From Pseudomonadota bacterium (lineage in GTDB: Bacteria > Desulfobacterota > Desulfobulbia > Desulfobulbales > Desulfocapsaceae), in NCBI GenBank assembly GCA_018821985.1, contig JAHJKP010000032.1:124001-188000 (forward strand): a DNA stretch of 64,000 nucleotides. Direction: 5' to 3'. The stretch's first letter is position 1. Each line of letters begins with the position of its first letter. A program made the translations under genes and the position numbers. Shown one piece after another: positions 35,326 through 43,120 of this stretch. The notes beneath the pieces were generated by a model. It did not search any database. It was not told where the DNA came from and saw only the letters and a list, made by a program, of their open reading frames with translations.

Positions 35326-36249
35326 TTATAAAAAATAGAGACTTCTGTTTCTGCTGTCCATAACTGACTCGGCACCATGGGGCAGGGTCATGTTCTCTGG
35401 CCCATGACCAACTGGGAATCCACCCCAGGCAGGGATCTGGGTGTCGGCGGTGAGCTGCAGCACCCGGCTCCAAATCGCTTCATGAAGACGGATTCTCTCG
35501 TTTGTCTCCATGTCATTATTATACGAGAAATCGCCAAGGATGATCCCTGCAAGATTCTGCAGTTTTCCGGCCAACCACAACTGGGTTAGCATGCGATCAA
35601 TCCGGTAGAGCGGTTCCCCCACATCTTCCAGAAAAAGAATCTTCCCTCTAAAATCGGGCTCAAAGGGGGTGCCCAGCAGGGTGAGCAGGGTGCTCAGGTT
35701 GCCGCCGATCAGTCGGCCTCTGGTCTCTTCATCTCCCCTCAAGACCTCAACCCCTTTCATCTGCAGGGGGACACGCCACTTTCCGCTCAGGCATTGATAA
35801 AAACGCTCAAGGCTGTCTTTGCTGCACTTTGCCAGAGAGCAAAGTGTCGGCCCATGCAGGGAGACAATGCTTGTTTGTTGACTGAAGAAGTTGTGCAGTA
35901 ATGTGATATCGGAAAACCCGATCAGCATCTTTGGCTTTTTACATACCTGCTCCAGATCGATCATGGCCGCCATGCGCAGGCAGCCATACCCACCCCGCAA
36001 GGCTAACAGGGCAGAGACTTCGGTGTCAGCCCACATCCTGTTAAACTCATCTGCCCTGTTGGTATCGGTGTCGGCCAGATAACCGGTTCCAGGCCAGAGT
36101 TCACGGGGGAATCTGGGTTCAAATCCCATCTCGGTGAGCAGTCTGATCCCGGTGTTGAACTCATTCTGGTCACGGATCTGACCAGCAGGGGCAATAATGC
36201 CGATGACGGCACCAGGTTTGAGTGGGGCAGGGGTGTGTTGTTCAATCAT
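35326..36249 (-). CDS. ldcA: LD-carboxypeptidase (peptidase S66 family)
   Basis: The family removes the terminal D-alanine from murein tetrapeptides during wall recycling in the cytosol. The 307-residue protein has the S66 elements: IGIIAPAG near the start, LRGGYGCLR, the nucleophile serine in IGFSDITLLH, the glutamate in LFLEDVGEPLYRIDRML and the histidine in GHGPENMTLPHG. I use the ATG at 36249 just after the coaX stop; a longer frame to 36285 would overlap coaX and lacks homology. Cotranscription with coaX is likely. Confidence 0.92.
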   Translation of the reverse strand: MIEQHTPAPLKPGAVIGIIAPAGQIRDQNEFNTGIRLLTEMGFEPRFPRELWPGTGYLADTDTNRADEFNRMWADTEVSALLALRGGYGCLRMAAMIDLEQVCKKPKMLIGFSDITLLHNFFSQQTSIVSLHGPTLCSLAKCSKDSLERFYQCLSGKWRVPLQMKGVEVLRGDEETRGRLIGGNLSTLLTLLGTPFEPDFRGKILFLEDVGEPLYRIDRMLTQLWLAGKLQNLAGIILGDFSYNNDMETNERIRLHEAIWSRVLQLTADTQIPAWGGFPVGHGPENMTLPHGAESVMDSRNRSLYFL

Positions 36250-36253
36250 TTTT

Positions 36254-37042
36254 CTACTGCTGGCTGTGGAGAAAATGGAGACCATTCAGGGTAAGCATGG
36301 GCTCAACCTCTTCGATGGATTGAGCATAAGGGGCGATAAGATGAGCCATGCCGCCGGTGGCGATGACCTTCAGTACACCATCAGCGCACCCAATTTCATG
36401 GCGGATCTTTTGGGTCATTCCATCCACGAGAGCGCCGTAACCATGGAGAATCCCACTCTTCATGGCCTGGACGGTATTGGTGCCGATGACCTTTTCCGGC
36501 CCGACACTGATATCTATGCGCGGCAACTTGGCGGTACGGGAGGAAAGGGCATCGAGAGCGATAGCAACCCCGGGGAGAATGGCGCCTCCAAGATATTCAC
36601 ATTCAGCCGAAACACAGTCGAAGGTGATCGCCGTGCCAAAATCAATAATCAGCAGATTGCATCGATATTTTTGCCAACCGGCAATGGCGTTGACCAGGCG
36701 ATCCGCGCCTACTTCATCTGGATTGTCTGTTTTGATCTGGATACTTTTCTTTATATTCTCTGCTGATACCAGAAGGGGAGGGTACTCCAGATTGGCTGAC
36801 AGATATTTCCGGCAATAAGAGCTCCATGAAGCTTCCAGGCTGGGGACTACACTGGCGATAATGATCCCGCGAATCTCACCGGCTGCAATTCCGATCATGG
36901 AGAAGAGGCCATGACAGTGGATGGCCAGTTCGTCAACGGTTCGCTCCCGGTCAGATTTGAACCGCCACTGACCGATAAACTGGTCATCTCTGAAGAGTCC
37001 GATGACTGTGTGCGAGTTTCCAATATCAATTGCCAGAAGCAT
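36254..37042 (-). CDS. coaX: type III pantothenate kinase
   Basis: CoaX phosphorylates pantothenate, the first step to coenzyme A, and is the ASKHA-fold version that resists CoA feedback. The protein has the phosphate loop LLAIDIGNSHTVIGLF, the conserved GADRLVNAI, and the second phosphate loop DFGTAITFD, then GILPGV-like GAILPGV. Length (262) is normal. I choose the ATG at 37042 because AAGGG lies six bases upstream and family proteins begin MLLxID; the ATG at 37063 would add seven residues. Confidence 0.94.
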   Translation of the reverse strand: MLLAIDIGNSHTVIGLFRDDQFIGQWRFKSDRERTVDELAIHCHGLFSMIGIAAGEIRGIIIASVVPSLEASWSSYCRKYLSANLEYPPLLVSAENIKKSIQIKTDNPDEVGADRLVNAIAGWQKYRCNLLIIDFGTAITFDCVSAECEYLGGAILPGVAIALDALSSRTAKLPRIDISVGPEKVIGTNTVQAMKSGILHGYGALVDGMTQKIRHEIGCADGVLKVIATGGMAHLIAPYAQSIEEVEPMLTLNGLHFLHSQQ

Positions 37043-37174
37043 CTTTTTCCCTTGGTCTGCCATTTGTTTTTCTTGTCCTTTCTTTATGATCTCTGCTACA
37101 TTAAATTATTCTACTATCGGAAAAAAAGAAAGCGATCATACGAAATGAAGACTAAAAAAAAAGGATGTAATAGT

Positions 37175-37495
37175 ATGTCTCTTCCGCTGCTGATCAGCAC
37201 GACCTTCGAGAGTCGTGTCGATGCTGACAAAATGGCCTCTATGCTCCTTGAAAAACGGTTTATTGCCTGTGCGCAGATCACCGGTCCGATCCGCAGTACT
37301 TACTGGTGGCAAGGTGAGATTGTCTCCTCGGAAGAGTATCTCCTGGTAATGAAGAGTGACGAATCCCTGTACAATGATCTGGAGCAGGTCATCAGGGAAT
37401 TTCATTCTTATGAAACGCCGGAGATTATTGCCACGGCTATTACCCATCTGAGTGAGGATTACCGGCAATGGCTGGAAAAGGAGCTGCAGATATGA
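37175..37495 (+). CDS. cutA: divalent cation tolerance protein CutA
   Basis: CutA is a small trimeric ferredoxin-like-fold protein linked to tolerance of copper and other metals; its biochemical role is unresolved. The 106-residue protein has the family blocks LLEKRFIACAQI, STYWWQGEI, ehlLVMKS-like EEYLLVMKSD and HSYETPEIIATAI. I use the ATG at 37175 with AAGGA nine bases upstream, which fits family length; an ATG at 37145 would add ten lysine-rich residues. Its stop overlaps the start of the next small gene (ATGA), so the two are translationally coupled. Confidence 0.93.
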   Translation: MSLPLLISTTFESRVDADKMASMLLEKRFIACAQITGPIRSTYWWQGEIVSSEEYLLVMKSDESLYNDLEQVIREFHSYETPEIIATAITHLSEDYRQWLEKELQI

Positions 37496-37701
37496 GCGAA
37501 AAGAAAAGTGAAGGATCTGGCTACCGGAAGAGAAAACTTGGCGAATATCAATGCCATTGTTGCAAAGAAAAGAAACCTTATTGTCTGAGCTGTCCCTGTG
37601 GATTTATGATCTGCGAGGCCTGTTTTCAGGAAAATCTATGGGGGATCAGCAATGGACCGACCTGGATCTGTCCTGATTGTGAGCGCATCCGCATGACCTG
37701 A
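37492..37701 (+). CDS. small cysteine-rich zinc-ribbon-like protein
   Basis: This 69-residue protein starts at an ATG overlapping the cutA stop. It holds ten cysteines in CHCC, YCLSCPCGFMICEACF and WICPDC arrangements, enough for two zinc sites, with a basic N-terminal tail (KKSEGSGYRKRKLGEYQ). I do not recognise a named family. Coupling to cutA suggests a role in metal handling or a regulator binding RNA, DNA or protein, but nothing in the sequence proves it. The overlap and clean reading frame make it a real gene. Confidence 0.78.
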   Translation: MSEKKSEGSGYRKRKLGEYQCHCCKEKKPYCLSCPCGFMICEACFQENLWGISNGPTWICPDCERIRMT

Positions 37702-37731
37702 TATGTTTTTTTCATCACGTTAAGTCAGTTC

Positions 37732-38664
37732 TTAACGTGTCAGGTCAATACCAAGTGCTTCTGATTTGACTGTTAACTCCTGCAAGTGGGTCCGTTGAAT
37801 GGTCGCCACAAGGGTCTCGATACTGGCTGCCATGGCCCTGGTTGTCAGTTCAAACTGTACCCCGCATCGGAACTCAGTCCCTCCTTTTCCTCGTATTTTT
37901 GAGACGTGGCGGACAATACCTGTGACCTTGACATATAAAATATCGTCAAGGACAAACTGCAAACTTCGAGATTCTCCAATGCGGAATAATTGCTGTTCCT
38001 TCTTCTGAATCAGAAAAGACATGCCATCAGCACTTACTTCAACTGCTTTGCAATACATATCAGGCATCTTCGCCTTTCCGAAAACAATAATGAGAAGATT
38101 AAGTGTGCTTGGAACCTTGGCCCTGAAGGCCCGCACCCCTGGAACCATCCTGCCGATCACGGGGTATGTAAGCCGTAAAACGGGTAGCTCACGCACCAAA
38201 ATCATTTCTTCACAAAAGGTTCCCAGCTCAAGGGCATATTTACTGGTAAAAAGGCGCAGAAGTACCTTCTGGCTGTTGCGTATATGCATATTGCCCATGC
38301 CAGGTTCCAGCGGCAGCAAAATGAGCCGGCTCATTTCTTTTAGATAATCACCGCTTTTGTAGTCAGGTTCTTTCAGGACCATCTCGCCATCTTCTTCCAC
38401 TTCCTCAAGGTCTGGGGTATGATCGTGAACCCGGCTGAAATAGACCCTGGGGATTCCGTCCAGTTCAACTTCCACTATCTTGTCGTCAAAAAAGGCTGTT
38501 TGAAGATAGGGAAGCATATCTTCGCCCTTGAGGAGGATTTCTCGCGCCTCCAGACCATCTTCTACTGATTGCAAAGTATAGGTAGGTGATTGGTTCGGAA
38601 AAAAAAGAGCAAGTTTACTCAGGATATTCTGTAAAAATGCTTTTTTCTGTTCAGTATCATTCAT
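37732..38664 (-). CDS. PilZ-like protein
   Basis: This 310-residue cytosolic protein has a poorly conserved N-terminal half and a C-terminal half resembling a flagellar-brake-type YcgR-N plus PilZ layout (about residues 165-290), with VEVSADGMSFLI matching the D/N-x-S-x-x-G turn and the strand pattern RSLQFVLDDILYVKVTGIVRHV and RCGVQFE. The arginine-rich motif that contacts cyclic di-GMP is degenerate (VRAFRAKVP), so ligand binding is uncertain. It stands alone; cyclic di-GMP could come from the HDOD-GGDEF protein at 4.8 kb. A more divergent function cannot be excluded. Confidence 0.65.
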   Translation of the reverse strand: MNDTEQKKAFLQNILSKLALFFPNQSPTYTLQSVEDGLEAREILLKGEDMLPYLQTAFFDDKIVEVELDGIPRVYFSRVHDHTPDLEEVEEDGEMVLKEPDYKSGDYLKEMSRLILLPLEPGMGNMHIRNSQKVLLRLFTSKYALELGTFCEEMILVRELPVLRLTYPVIGRMVPGVRAFRAKVPSTLNLLIIVFGKAKMPDMYCKAVEVSADGMSFLIQKKEQQLFRIGESRSLQFVLDDILYVKVTGIVRHVSKIRGKGGTEFRCGVQFELTTRAMAASIETLVATIQRTHLQELTVKSEALGIDLTR

Positions 38665-39156
38665 ATTTTATGTCTATTAATTAGATGGATGCAATGGAGA
38701 TTGTGTTTATATGCCGCTGTGCGCCGCGTAAAGCAAAACAAGATCCCCCATCTTAGATGGAGGTGAGCTTGGAATTATCAAGAAGAAATATCTCTTGTTC
38801 CCTGACGAGACGATGTTTGTGTTTTTTCTCAGTAAAAATTACAAGGCCCAAATATCTTACTAGCCCCTATTGGAGGTAAATGAAAAATATGATTTTATGA
38901 TAAACTCTTTGAGAGATACCGTTGCTATGTATTTCTCTTTATTATTTAATTACCTTTTTTAAGAAAACAGGTCAATGCTAATAAAATTTATAGAAAACAG
39001 TTGAAGGCATTGATCTCAAATGCTCAGACTTGTGAGAATGATTAACTTTCTGTCTTTTTCTCATTCGATGTGCGGATGTAACTGTGGGAGAAACGACAAA
39101 AGCTGGAGAAACTCGTGTGAGTTTTCCAGCTTTTGTTCCTAACATACCCTTTCTTT
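38665..39156. other. intergenic region without a recognisable gene
   Basis: This AT-rich 492-base gap separates the divergently ended PilZ-like gene and hsp20. I see no convincing gene; a 40-codon frame from 38757 lacks coding character. The right end holds the hsp20 terminator hairpin. Confidence 0.6.
39098..39135 (-). terminator. hsp20 terminator
   Basis: A stem with a single bulge (AAAAGCTGGA-G-AAACTC pairing with GAGTTTTCCAGCTTTT) and a four-base loop lies just past the hsp20 stop. A-runs and T-runs on both sides make it usable in either direction. Confidence 0.85.
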
Positions 39157-39612
39157 TTATTTTATTTCAATCTGGGCTACCTTCTTTACGGCTTTTTTAG
39201 ATTTTGGAAGAGTCAGGGTCAGCACTCCATCCTTAAAATTTGCCTCGATTTTATCATTCTCCACCTCCACCGGTAATCTTAACGCCCGATAAAAGGAACC
39301 ACTCCGCCGTTCGATGGAATGATAATGCTTGTCTTTTGACTCCTTAACCTCTTTTTTTTCACCTTTGATGGTCAGCAGATCACCATCCAGGGAGACATTA
39401 ATATCTTTTTTTTCCATCCCCGGCAGATCGGCCACAACCTCCAAGGCCTTGTCGGTTTCACTGATATCGAGACGGGGGCTCCATTTCAGATCGACATCCT
39501 CCCCTAGGTTATGGAAGGGGAAATCGTACCACATCTTTTGGAGCATATCGTCCATCTCTGAAAAAACACTCGGCACTTCAGTACGACGCTTAAATGGCAA
39601 TAAATCAAACAT
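39157..39612 (-). CDS. Hsp20/alpha-crystallin family small heat shock protein
   Basis: Small heat shock proteins bind unfolding proteins without ATP. The 151-residue protein has an N-terminal arm, the alpha-crystallin domain from about residue 45 (WSPRLDISETDKALEVVADLPGMEKKDINVSLDGDLLTIKGEKK), the FYRALRLP strand and the signature A-x-x-x-x-G-V-L (ANFKDGVLTLTLPK), then a C-terminal I-x-I (QIEIK). AGGAGGG sits before the ATG at 39612. Two possible hairpins lie in the leader (39616-39665). Confidence 0.94.
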   Translation of the reverse strand: MFDLLPFKRRTEVPSVFSEMDDMLQKMWYDFPFHNLGEDVDLKWSPRLDISETDKALEVVADLPGMEKKDINVSLDGDLLTIKGEKKEVKESKDKHYHSIERRSGSFYRALRLPVEVENDKIEANFKDGVLTLTLPKSKKAVKKVAQIEIK

Positions 39613-39615
39613 GGT

Positions 39616-39665
39616 ATATCCCTCCTGATAAAGATGAATAATAAGGGGTAGTGCCCTAGGCACTA
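39616..39665 (-). promoter_or_regulatory. hsp20 leader with hairpin
   Basis: On the coding strand TAGTGCC and GGCACTA form a perfect seven-base stem with a three-base loop (39649-39665), about 40-50 bases before the hsp20 ATG. Next to it CCCC.TT can pair imperfectly with the ribosome site GGAGGG. This resembles a thermometer-like leader or a dyad operator; it does not match CIRCE. Confidence 0.35.
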
Positions 39666-39831
39666 ATCCCGCCGAACCACTTTCTATGGTTTATCTCCTA
39701 CAATGTTTGAAACCTTGCACTGGATTGCCTTTATCATCTTTGAAAGCTGACTCCTTCACCTGTAAAAATCTAATATCTTAACATCTAAATGGTCTGTAAG
39801 GTGTTGCAGATATGATCTGGGTCGAGACAGG

Positions 39832-40020
39832 TTAACGGAGGCTCATGCAGTCGTCGCGCCAGCAGCAATCCATCTGGAGGCAAGAACCAGAGCTGTCCTG
39901 CTGGAAACAAGGAGAGTTTCCTTCCTTGGACTGAATGGCCCAGATCAGTTCGTTCTTTTTCATCTTGCCAGTCTTGAGCCCCATTGCCGTTGCCATCTTC
40001 TTGATCTCCTGGATTTTCAT
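39832..40020 (-). CDS. small Rho-N/SAP-like protein with cysteine-rich tail
   Basis: This 62-residue protein starts MKIQEIKKMATAMGLKTGKMKKNELIWAIQ, a Rho termination factor N-terminal/SAP-like helical motif that in larger proteins binds nucleic acid. The tail has five cysteines (CFQQDSSGSC, DCCWRDDC) that may bind metal. Very similar small proteins occur in Geobacter and relatives; no function is known to me. A good ribosome site (AAGGAG) precedes the ATG at 40020; the open frame extends upstream to 40140 but homology does not. A promoter and poly-C tract lie upstream. Confidence 0.82.
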   Translation of the reverse strand: MKIQEIKKMATAMGLKTGKMKKNELIWAIQSKEGNSPCFQQDSSGSCLQMDCCWRDDCMSLR

Positions 40021-40111
40021 TGGATTTTCTCCTTTTTTCATAGAATGAGGACGTGATAACGTAACCAAACAATGAACCTGTCTCAGCAATCTTGCAATAT
40101 GCTCTTTAATA

Positions 40112-40140
40112 ATCCTATGGGGGAAAACAAAAGAAGTCAA
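40112..40140 (-). promoter_or_regulatory. promoter of the small Rho-N/SAP-like gene
   Basis: On the reverse strand TTGACT (40140-40135) and TAGGAT (40117-40112) are separated by 17 bases, a good sigma70-like match. The leader to the ATG at 40020 would be about 85 bases. A run of ten C at 40150-40159 lies nine bases upstream of the -35 box. Confidence 0.6.
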
Positions 40141-40149
40141 AGAAAAATG

Positions 40150-40159
40150 CCCCCCCCCC
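40150..40159. repeat. C10 homopolymer
   Basis: Ten consecutive C lie in a 273-base noncoding gap, upstream of the -35 box of the gene at 40020. Such tracts vary in length by slipped-strand mispairing. Confidence 0.9.
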
Positions 40160-40293
40160 AGAAAAAAATGCCTTACTTGGCGAAACAGGGTGATAACAAC
40201 AAGTTTTATGCAAGTGACAGCCCTGTCATCAGCTGGTCATGGACGGGATAGAAGCTGGAAGAGAACGGAAAAGTTTTTAACAGGACAAGGGTA

Positions 40294-41043
40294 TCAGTTT
40301 ACCTTTAGGAACTTTCTGCCCACAGAGGCCGCGTAGAGGATGGATTCTTCATCGCCGTCAATCTGGAGCAGTTGGTTGATTTCATTATCATAAAATGCTC
40401 CTACTGGGCAGCCACCACAGCCCACGGCCTCGGCAGCTATCATGACACTCTGGCAGATATGGCCGGCATCCAGGAGGATGTAACGCATACCCCGGTCCCC
40501 ATATTTGCTCATGGCCCTTCTGAAGACCCCGGACCAGAGAAAGACCACTGCTGCCTGAACCATGAACTTCTGATCCAGGCAGGCCTGAGCTACGTTATGT
40601 GCTTTATCCTGTTCTGTTAACCTGTCGAGTGCGAAATGCTCCACATCAAAATGATAGAGACCGGCAGCAAGTCCCTGGATGGAATGGACACTGATATAGG
40701 TCTCAACAGGATAGAGGGCGCCGGCCGATGGAGTGGCACGAAAAAGATATCTCCCGGCCTGGCCGGTAATCCCCTGTGAGGCCCAGAGCATAAAGGCAAG
40801 ATGCTCCAGGCTGAGGGGTTCCGTGCTATATTTTCTTAAAGATCGTCGGTTTTGCAGGAGAGGGGTGAGCTGGTCCTCCTCAAGAGTCCAGGTCCGGGGC
40901 AATGGTATCTTAACGGCATGGGGATAGCGCTTGAAAGTCTCGACTTCGGCAATGGCAGGCCTGTGCCGATTCTGAATGGAGATGCGGTCAAAACGGCTGT
41001 TCTCCAGATATTGAAAACCGTTTGTTTCCTTCAATTCAGGCAT
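40294..41043 (-). CDS. SagB/ThcOx-type nitroreductase family protein
   Basis: The 249-residue protein is a flavin-dependent nitroreductase-fold dehydrogenase. Family elements are RRSLRKYSTEPLSLEHLAFMLWASQGIT, PSAGALYPVETYI, and the C-terminal GMRYILLDAGHICQSVMIAAEAVGCGGCPVGAFYD. SagB enzymes oxidise azolines in ribosomal peptide products, but stand-alone copies with no peptide or cyclodehydratase gene, as here, are common in anaerobes and of unknown use. The FMN-binding RRS and PSAGA elements are intact. It is not obviously in an operon. Confidence 0.87.
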   Translation of the reverse strand: MPELKETNGFQYLENSRFDRISIQNRHRPAIAEVETFKRYPHAVKIPLPRTWTLEEDQLTPLLQNRRSLRKYSTEPLSLEHLAFMLWASQGITGQAGRYLFRATPSAGALYPVETYISVHSIQGLAAGLYHFDVEHFALDRLTEQDKAHNVAQACLDQKFMVQAAVVFLWSGVFRRAMSKYGDRGMRYILLDAGHICQSVMIAAEAVGCGGCPVGAFYDNEINQLLQIDGDEESILYAASVGRKFLKVN

Positions 41044-41063
41044 CCTCTTCTCCTTTTTGTCTG

Positions 41064-41140
41064 CGGGCCATTACGAAAGAACAAATGCCTTTTACTGGAC
41101 TAGGCACATTTCGTTGCAGCTCTGAATGTCATCATTACTC
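41064..41140. repeat. possible dispersed intergenic repeat, copy D (diverged)
   Basis: CATTTCGTTGCAGCTCTGAATGTC at 41106-41129 resembles copies B and C at 17 or more positions, and CCATTACGAAAG at 41069 looks like a remnant of the opposite arm. The match is weaker than among copies A-C. Confidence 0.3.
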
Positions 41141-41158
41141 TGCCTGTGTTGAGGCAGT

Positions 41159-42226
41159 CTAGTTTTGCTGGCTCTCCTCTTCCTTTTTGGCCAGTTGACC
41201 GCAGGCGGCCGAGATATCCGTGCCCCGGCTGTTCCTGATAAATACCGAGTAGTTGGCATCCATGAGGATCTTCTGGAAAGAAAGGATCCGGGGCATGGGG
41301 GTACTCTGATAAGGGATTCCAGGTGATTCGTTGTAGGGAAGAAGGTTGATCTTGCAGGGGATGTCCCGTAATTTTCTGGCAAGTTCATGGGCCGCCGCGT
41401 CAGAATCATTGATGCCCTTGAGCAGAATATATTCGAACATGATCCGTTTTCGTTTTGGCATGGGAAAGTCGCGGCAGGCGGCGAGCAGTTCATCGAGCGG
41501 ATAGCGCTCATTAATCGGCATGAGTTTGCTGCGGGTGACGTCATCAATGGCATGGAGCGAGATGGCCAGATTGGCGTCGGAGTTTTCTCCCAGGAGCCGC
41601 ATCTTGGGAACGATTCCGCAGGTGGAGACCGTGATCCGACGGTTAGTGAGATCCAGTCCCCGTTGTTCGGTGAGGATGGAGAGGGCCTTGAGCAGATTCT
41701 CCAGATTGTTCAGCGGCTCACCCATGCCCATAAAGACCACATTGGTTACTTTGTCCGGGCCGATGCGTTCTGCTTCCGGTTGGGCTCGCAAGAAATCACC
41801 CACCGCACAGACTTGACCCACGATCTCGGCAGGGGTGAGGTTGCGGATAAATCCCATGGTGGCCGTGAGACAGAAGGAACAGTTCATGGCGCAGCCAACC
41901 TGGGAGGAAACACAAAGGGTGTTGCGATCCGGTTCCGGGATAAGAACCGTTTCGATCATCCGCCCGTCACCCAAGGTAAAACCGAACTTGACGCAACCAT
42001 CGCTGGAACGCTCGAGGATGGGGTTTTCAAGACGGGAGATATGGGCGTGTTCTGTCAGCAACTTACGGAACTCCTTGGCCAGATCCGTCATCTCGGAAAA
42101 TTGTGATATCCCGGGACGATACAGCCAGGACATGATCTGACGGCCACGGAATGCCGGCTGGCCCAGGGACTCCACATAGGCTACGATTTCATCCTGGGTC
42201 AGATTCCGCAGGTCGGCTTTGTTCAT
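41159..42226 (-). CDS. rlmN: dual-specificity 23S rRNA/tRNA adenosine-C2 methyltransferase
   Basis: RlmN methylates A2503 of 23S rRNA and A37 of some tRNAs by a radical SAM mechanism. The 355-residue protein has the cluster motif C-x3-C-x2-C (GCAMNCSFC), the block VVFMGMGEPLNNL, SLHA, and the methyl-carrying cysteine in ISAACGQL near the C-terminus. Length is normal. The reported open frame includes one extra codon before this ATG. The next gene upstream (radical SAM, 42243) is close, so cotranscription is likely. Confidence 0.95.
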   Translation of the reverse strand: MNKADLRNLTQDEIVAYVESLGQPAFRGRQIMSWLYRPGISQFSEMTDLAKEFRKLLTEHAHISRLENPILERSSDGCVKFGFTLGDGRMIETVLIPEPDRNTLCVSSQVGCAMNCSFCLTATMGFIRNLTPAEIVGQVCAVGDFLRAQPEAERIGPDKVTNVVFMGMGEPLNNLENLLKALSILTEQRGLDLTNRRITVSTCGIVPKMRLLGENSDANLAISLHAIDDVTRSKLMPINERYPLDELLAACRDFPMPKRKRIMFEYILLKGINDSDAAAHELARKLRDIPCKINLLPYNESPGIPYQSTPMPRILSFQKILMDANYSVFIRNSRGTDISAACGQLAKKEEESQQN

Positions 42227-42242
42227 CATTCTCTTCTTATGT

Positions 42243-43112
42243 TTATAAAGCTCTGTAAAATTCAGGGGTCAGGGCAATCTTGCCTCCCATGGCCTGATCA
42301 ATGGTAGCCAGGATATCATCCTTGTCACGTCCTAATCTTCCAGAGATGGGTAAATAGTTTGAGGCATGATTGGCCATGAACTGCACCTTGTCACAATTTA
42401 TAAAAGTAACCATCTCTTTCAGCTCTTTCAATATGGAGAGGGCGTCAGGAAGTAGAAAAGTACCGTTTTCGATCTGATTGCCCAGCACGGTGCCGGCCAG
42501 GGGCATAAGGGTCAAGGCCGCAATCTGACGCGGGGCCATCTTCGACAAGACCCTTCCGGTCTGGCGTGCATGCTGCAGGCTTAGCTCCCTGCCGCCAAGG
42601 CCGAGCAGCACCGTCACTGACAGAAAGACCCCGGCCTGTGCCACCTTCTGAGCGGCACTGATCATGGAGATCGCGGTTTCACCTTTTCTGACCCGGATCA
42701 GGATATCATCATCACCGCTTTCAAGTCCCATGTAGATGCGATCCAGTCCCAGATCTTTTAGCTCCTGAAGTTGTTCCAGGCTCTTGGAGCGGATGGCCTT
42801 GGCATTTCCATAGAGAGAAATACGCCGCACCTGGGGGAGTTGTGTCCTGATCTGGCGGAAAATAGAGGTCAGCCGCTTCTGGGAGAGGATGAGGGCATCA
42901 CCGTCCGCCAGAAAAACCTTGCGCTGACGGGTGCAGTAACGGGCGGCAAAGGAGATATTCTCGGCAATTTCTTCATCCGAGCGAATGCGGAACTGCTTGT
43001 CTTTGTAGGCACCACAGAAGGTACAATGATTATGGGAACAACCAACCGTCACCTGAAGAATGATTGAATCAGCCTCACTGGGCGGGCGGATGATGTTCCC
43101 ATCGTAGTTCAT
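42243..43112 (-). CDS. radical SAM protein with CX4CX2C cluster motif
   Basis: The 289-residue protein starts with the family segment MNYDGNIIRPPSEADSIILQVTVGC, then the cluster motif reads C-SHNH-C-TF-C, that is C-x4-C-x2-C with one residue more than the usual spacing. Other barrel blocks are LADGDAL, LYGNAKAI and YMGLESGDDDIL, typical of Elp3/HemN-like families. This family occurs widely in anaerobes and is annotated only as radical SAM protein; the substrate is unknown to me. No cobalamin domain is present. It lies between serC and rlmN in the same direction. Confidence 0.85.
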   Translation of the reverse strand: MNYDGNIIRPPSEADSIILQVTVGCSHNHCTFCGAYKDKQFRIRSDEEIAENISFAARYCTRQRKVFLADGDALILSQKRLTSIFRQIRTQLPQVRRISLYGNAKAIRSKSLEQLQELKDLGLDRIYMGLESGDDDILIRVRKGETAISMISAAQKVAQAGVFLSVTVLLGLGGRELSLQHARQTGRVLSKMAPRQIAALTLMPLAGTVLGNQIENGTFLLPDALSILKELKEMVTFINCDKVQFMANHASNYLPISGRLGRDKDDILATIDQAMGGKIALTPEFYRAL

Positions 43113-43120
43113 CGTATGAA

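Noticed and set aside
36100-36140. tRNA T-arm-like string GGTTCAAATCCC
   Set aside because: It lies inside ldcA on the opposite strand, and no acceptor, D or anticodon arm can be found around it.
38757-38879. A 40-codon frame in the 38.7-39.1 kb gap
   Set aside because: Start lacks a proper ribosome site, composition is not coding-like and I see no family match.
39640-39680. CIRCE operator before hsp20
   Set aside because: The dyad TAGTGCC/GGCACTA has a three-base spacer and does not match the CIRCE half-site or its nine-base spacing.
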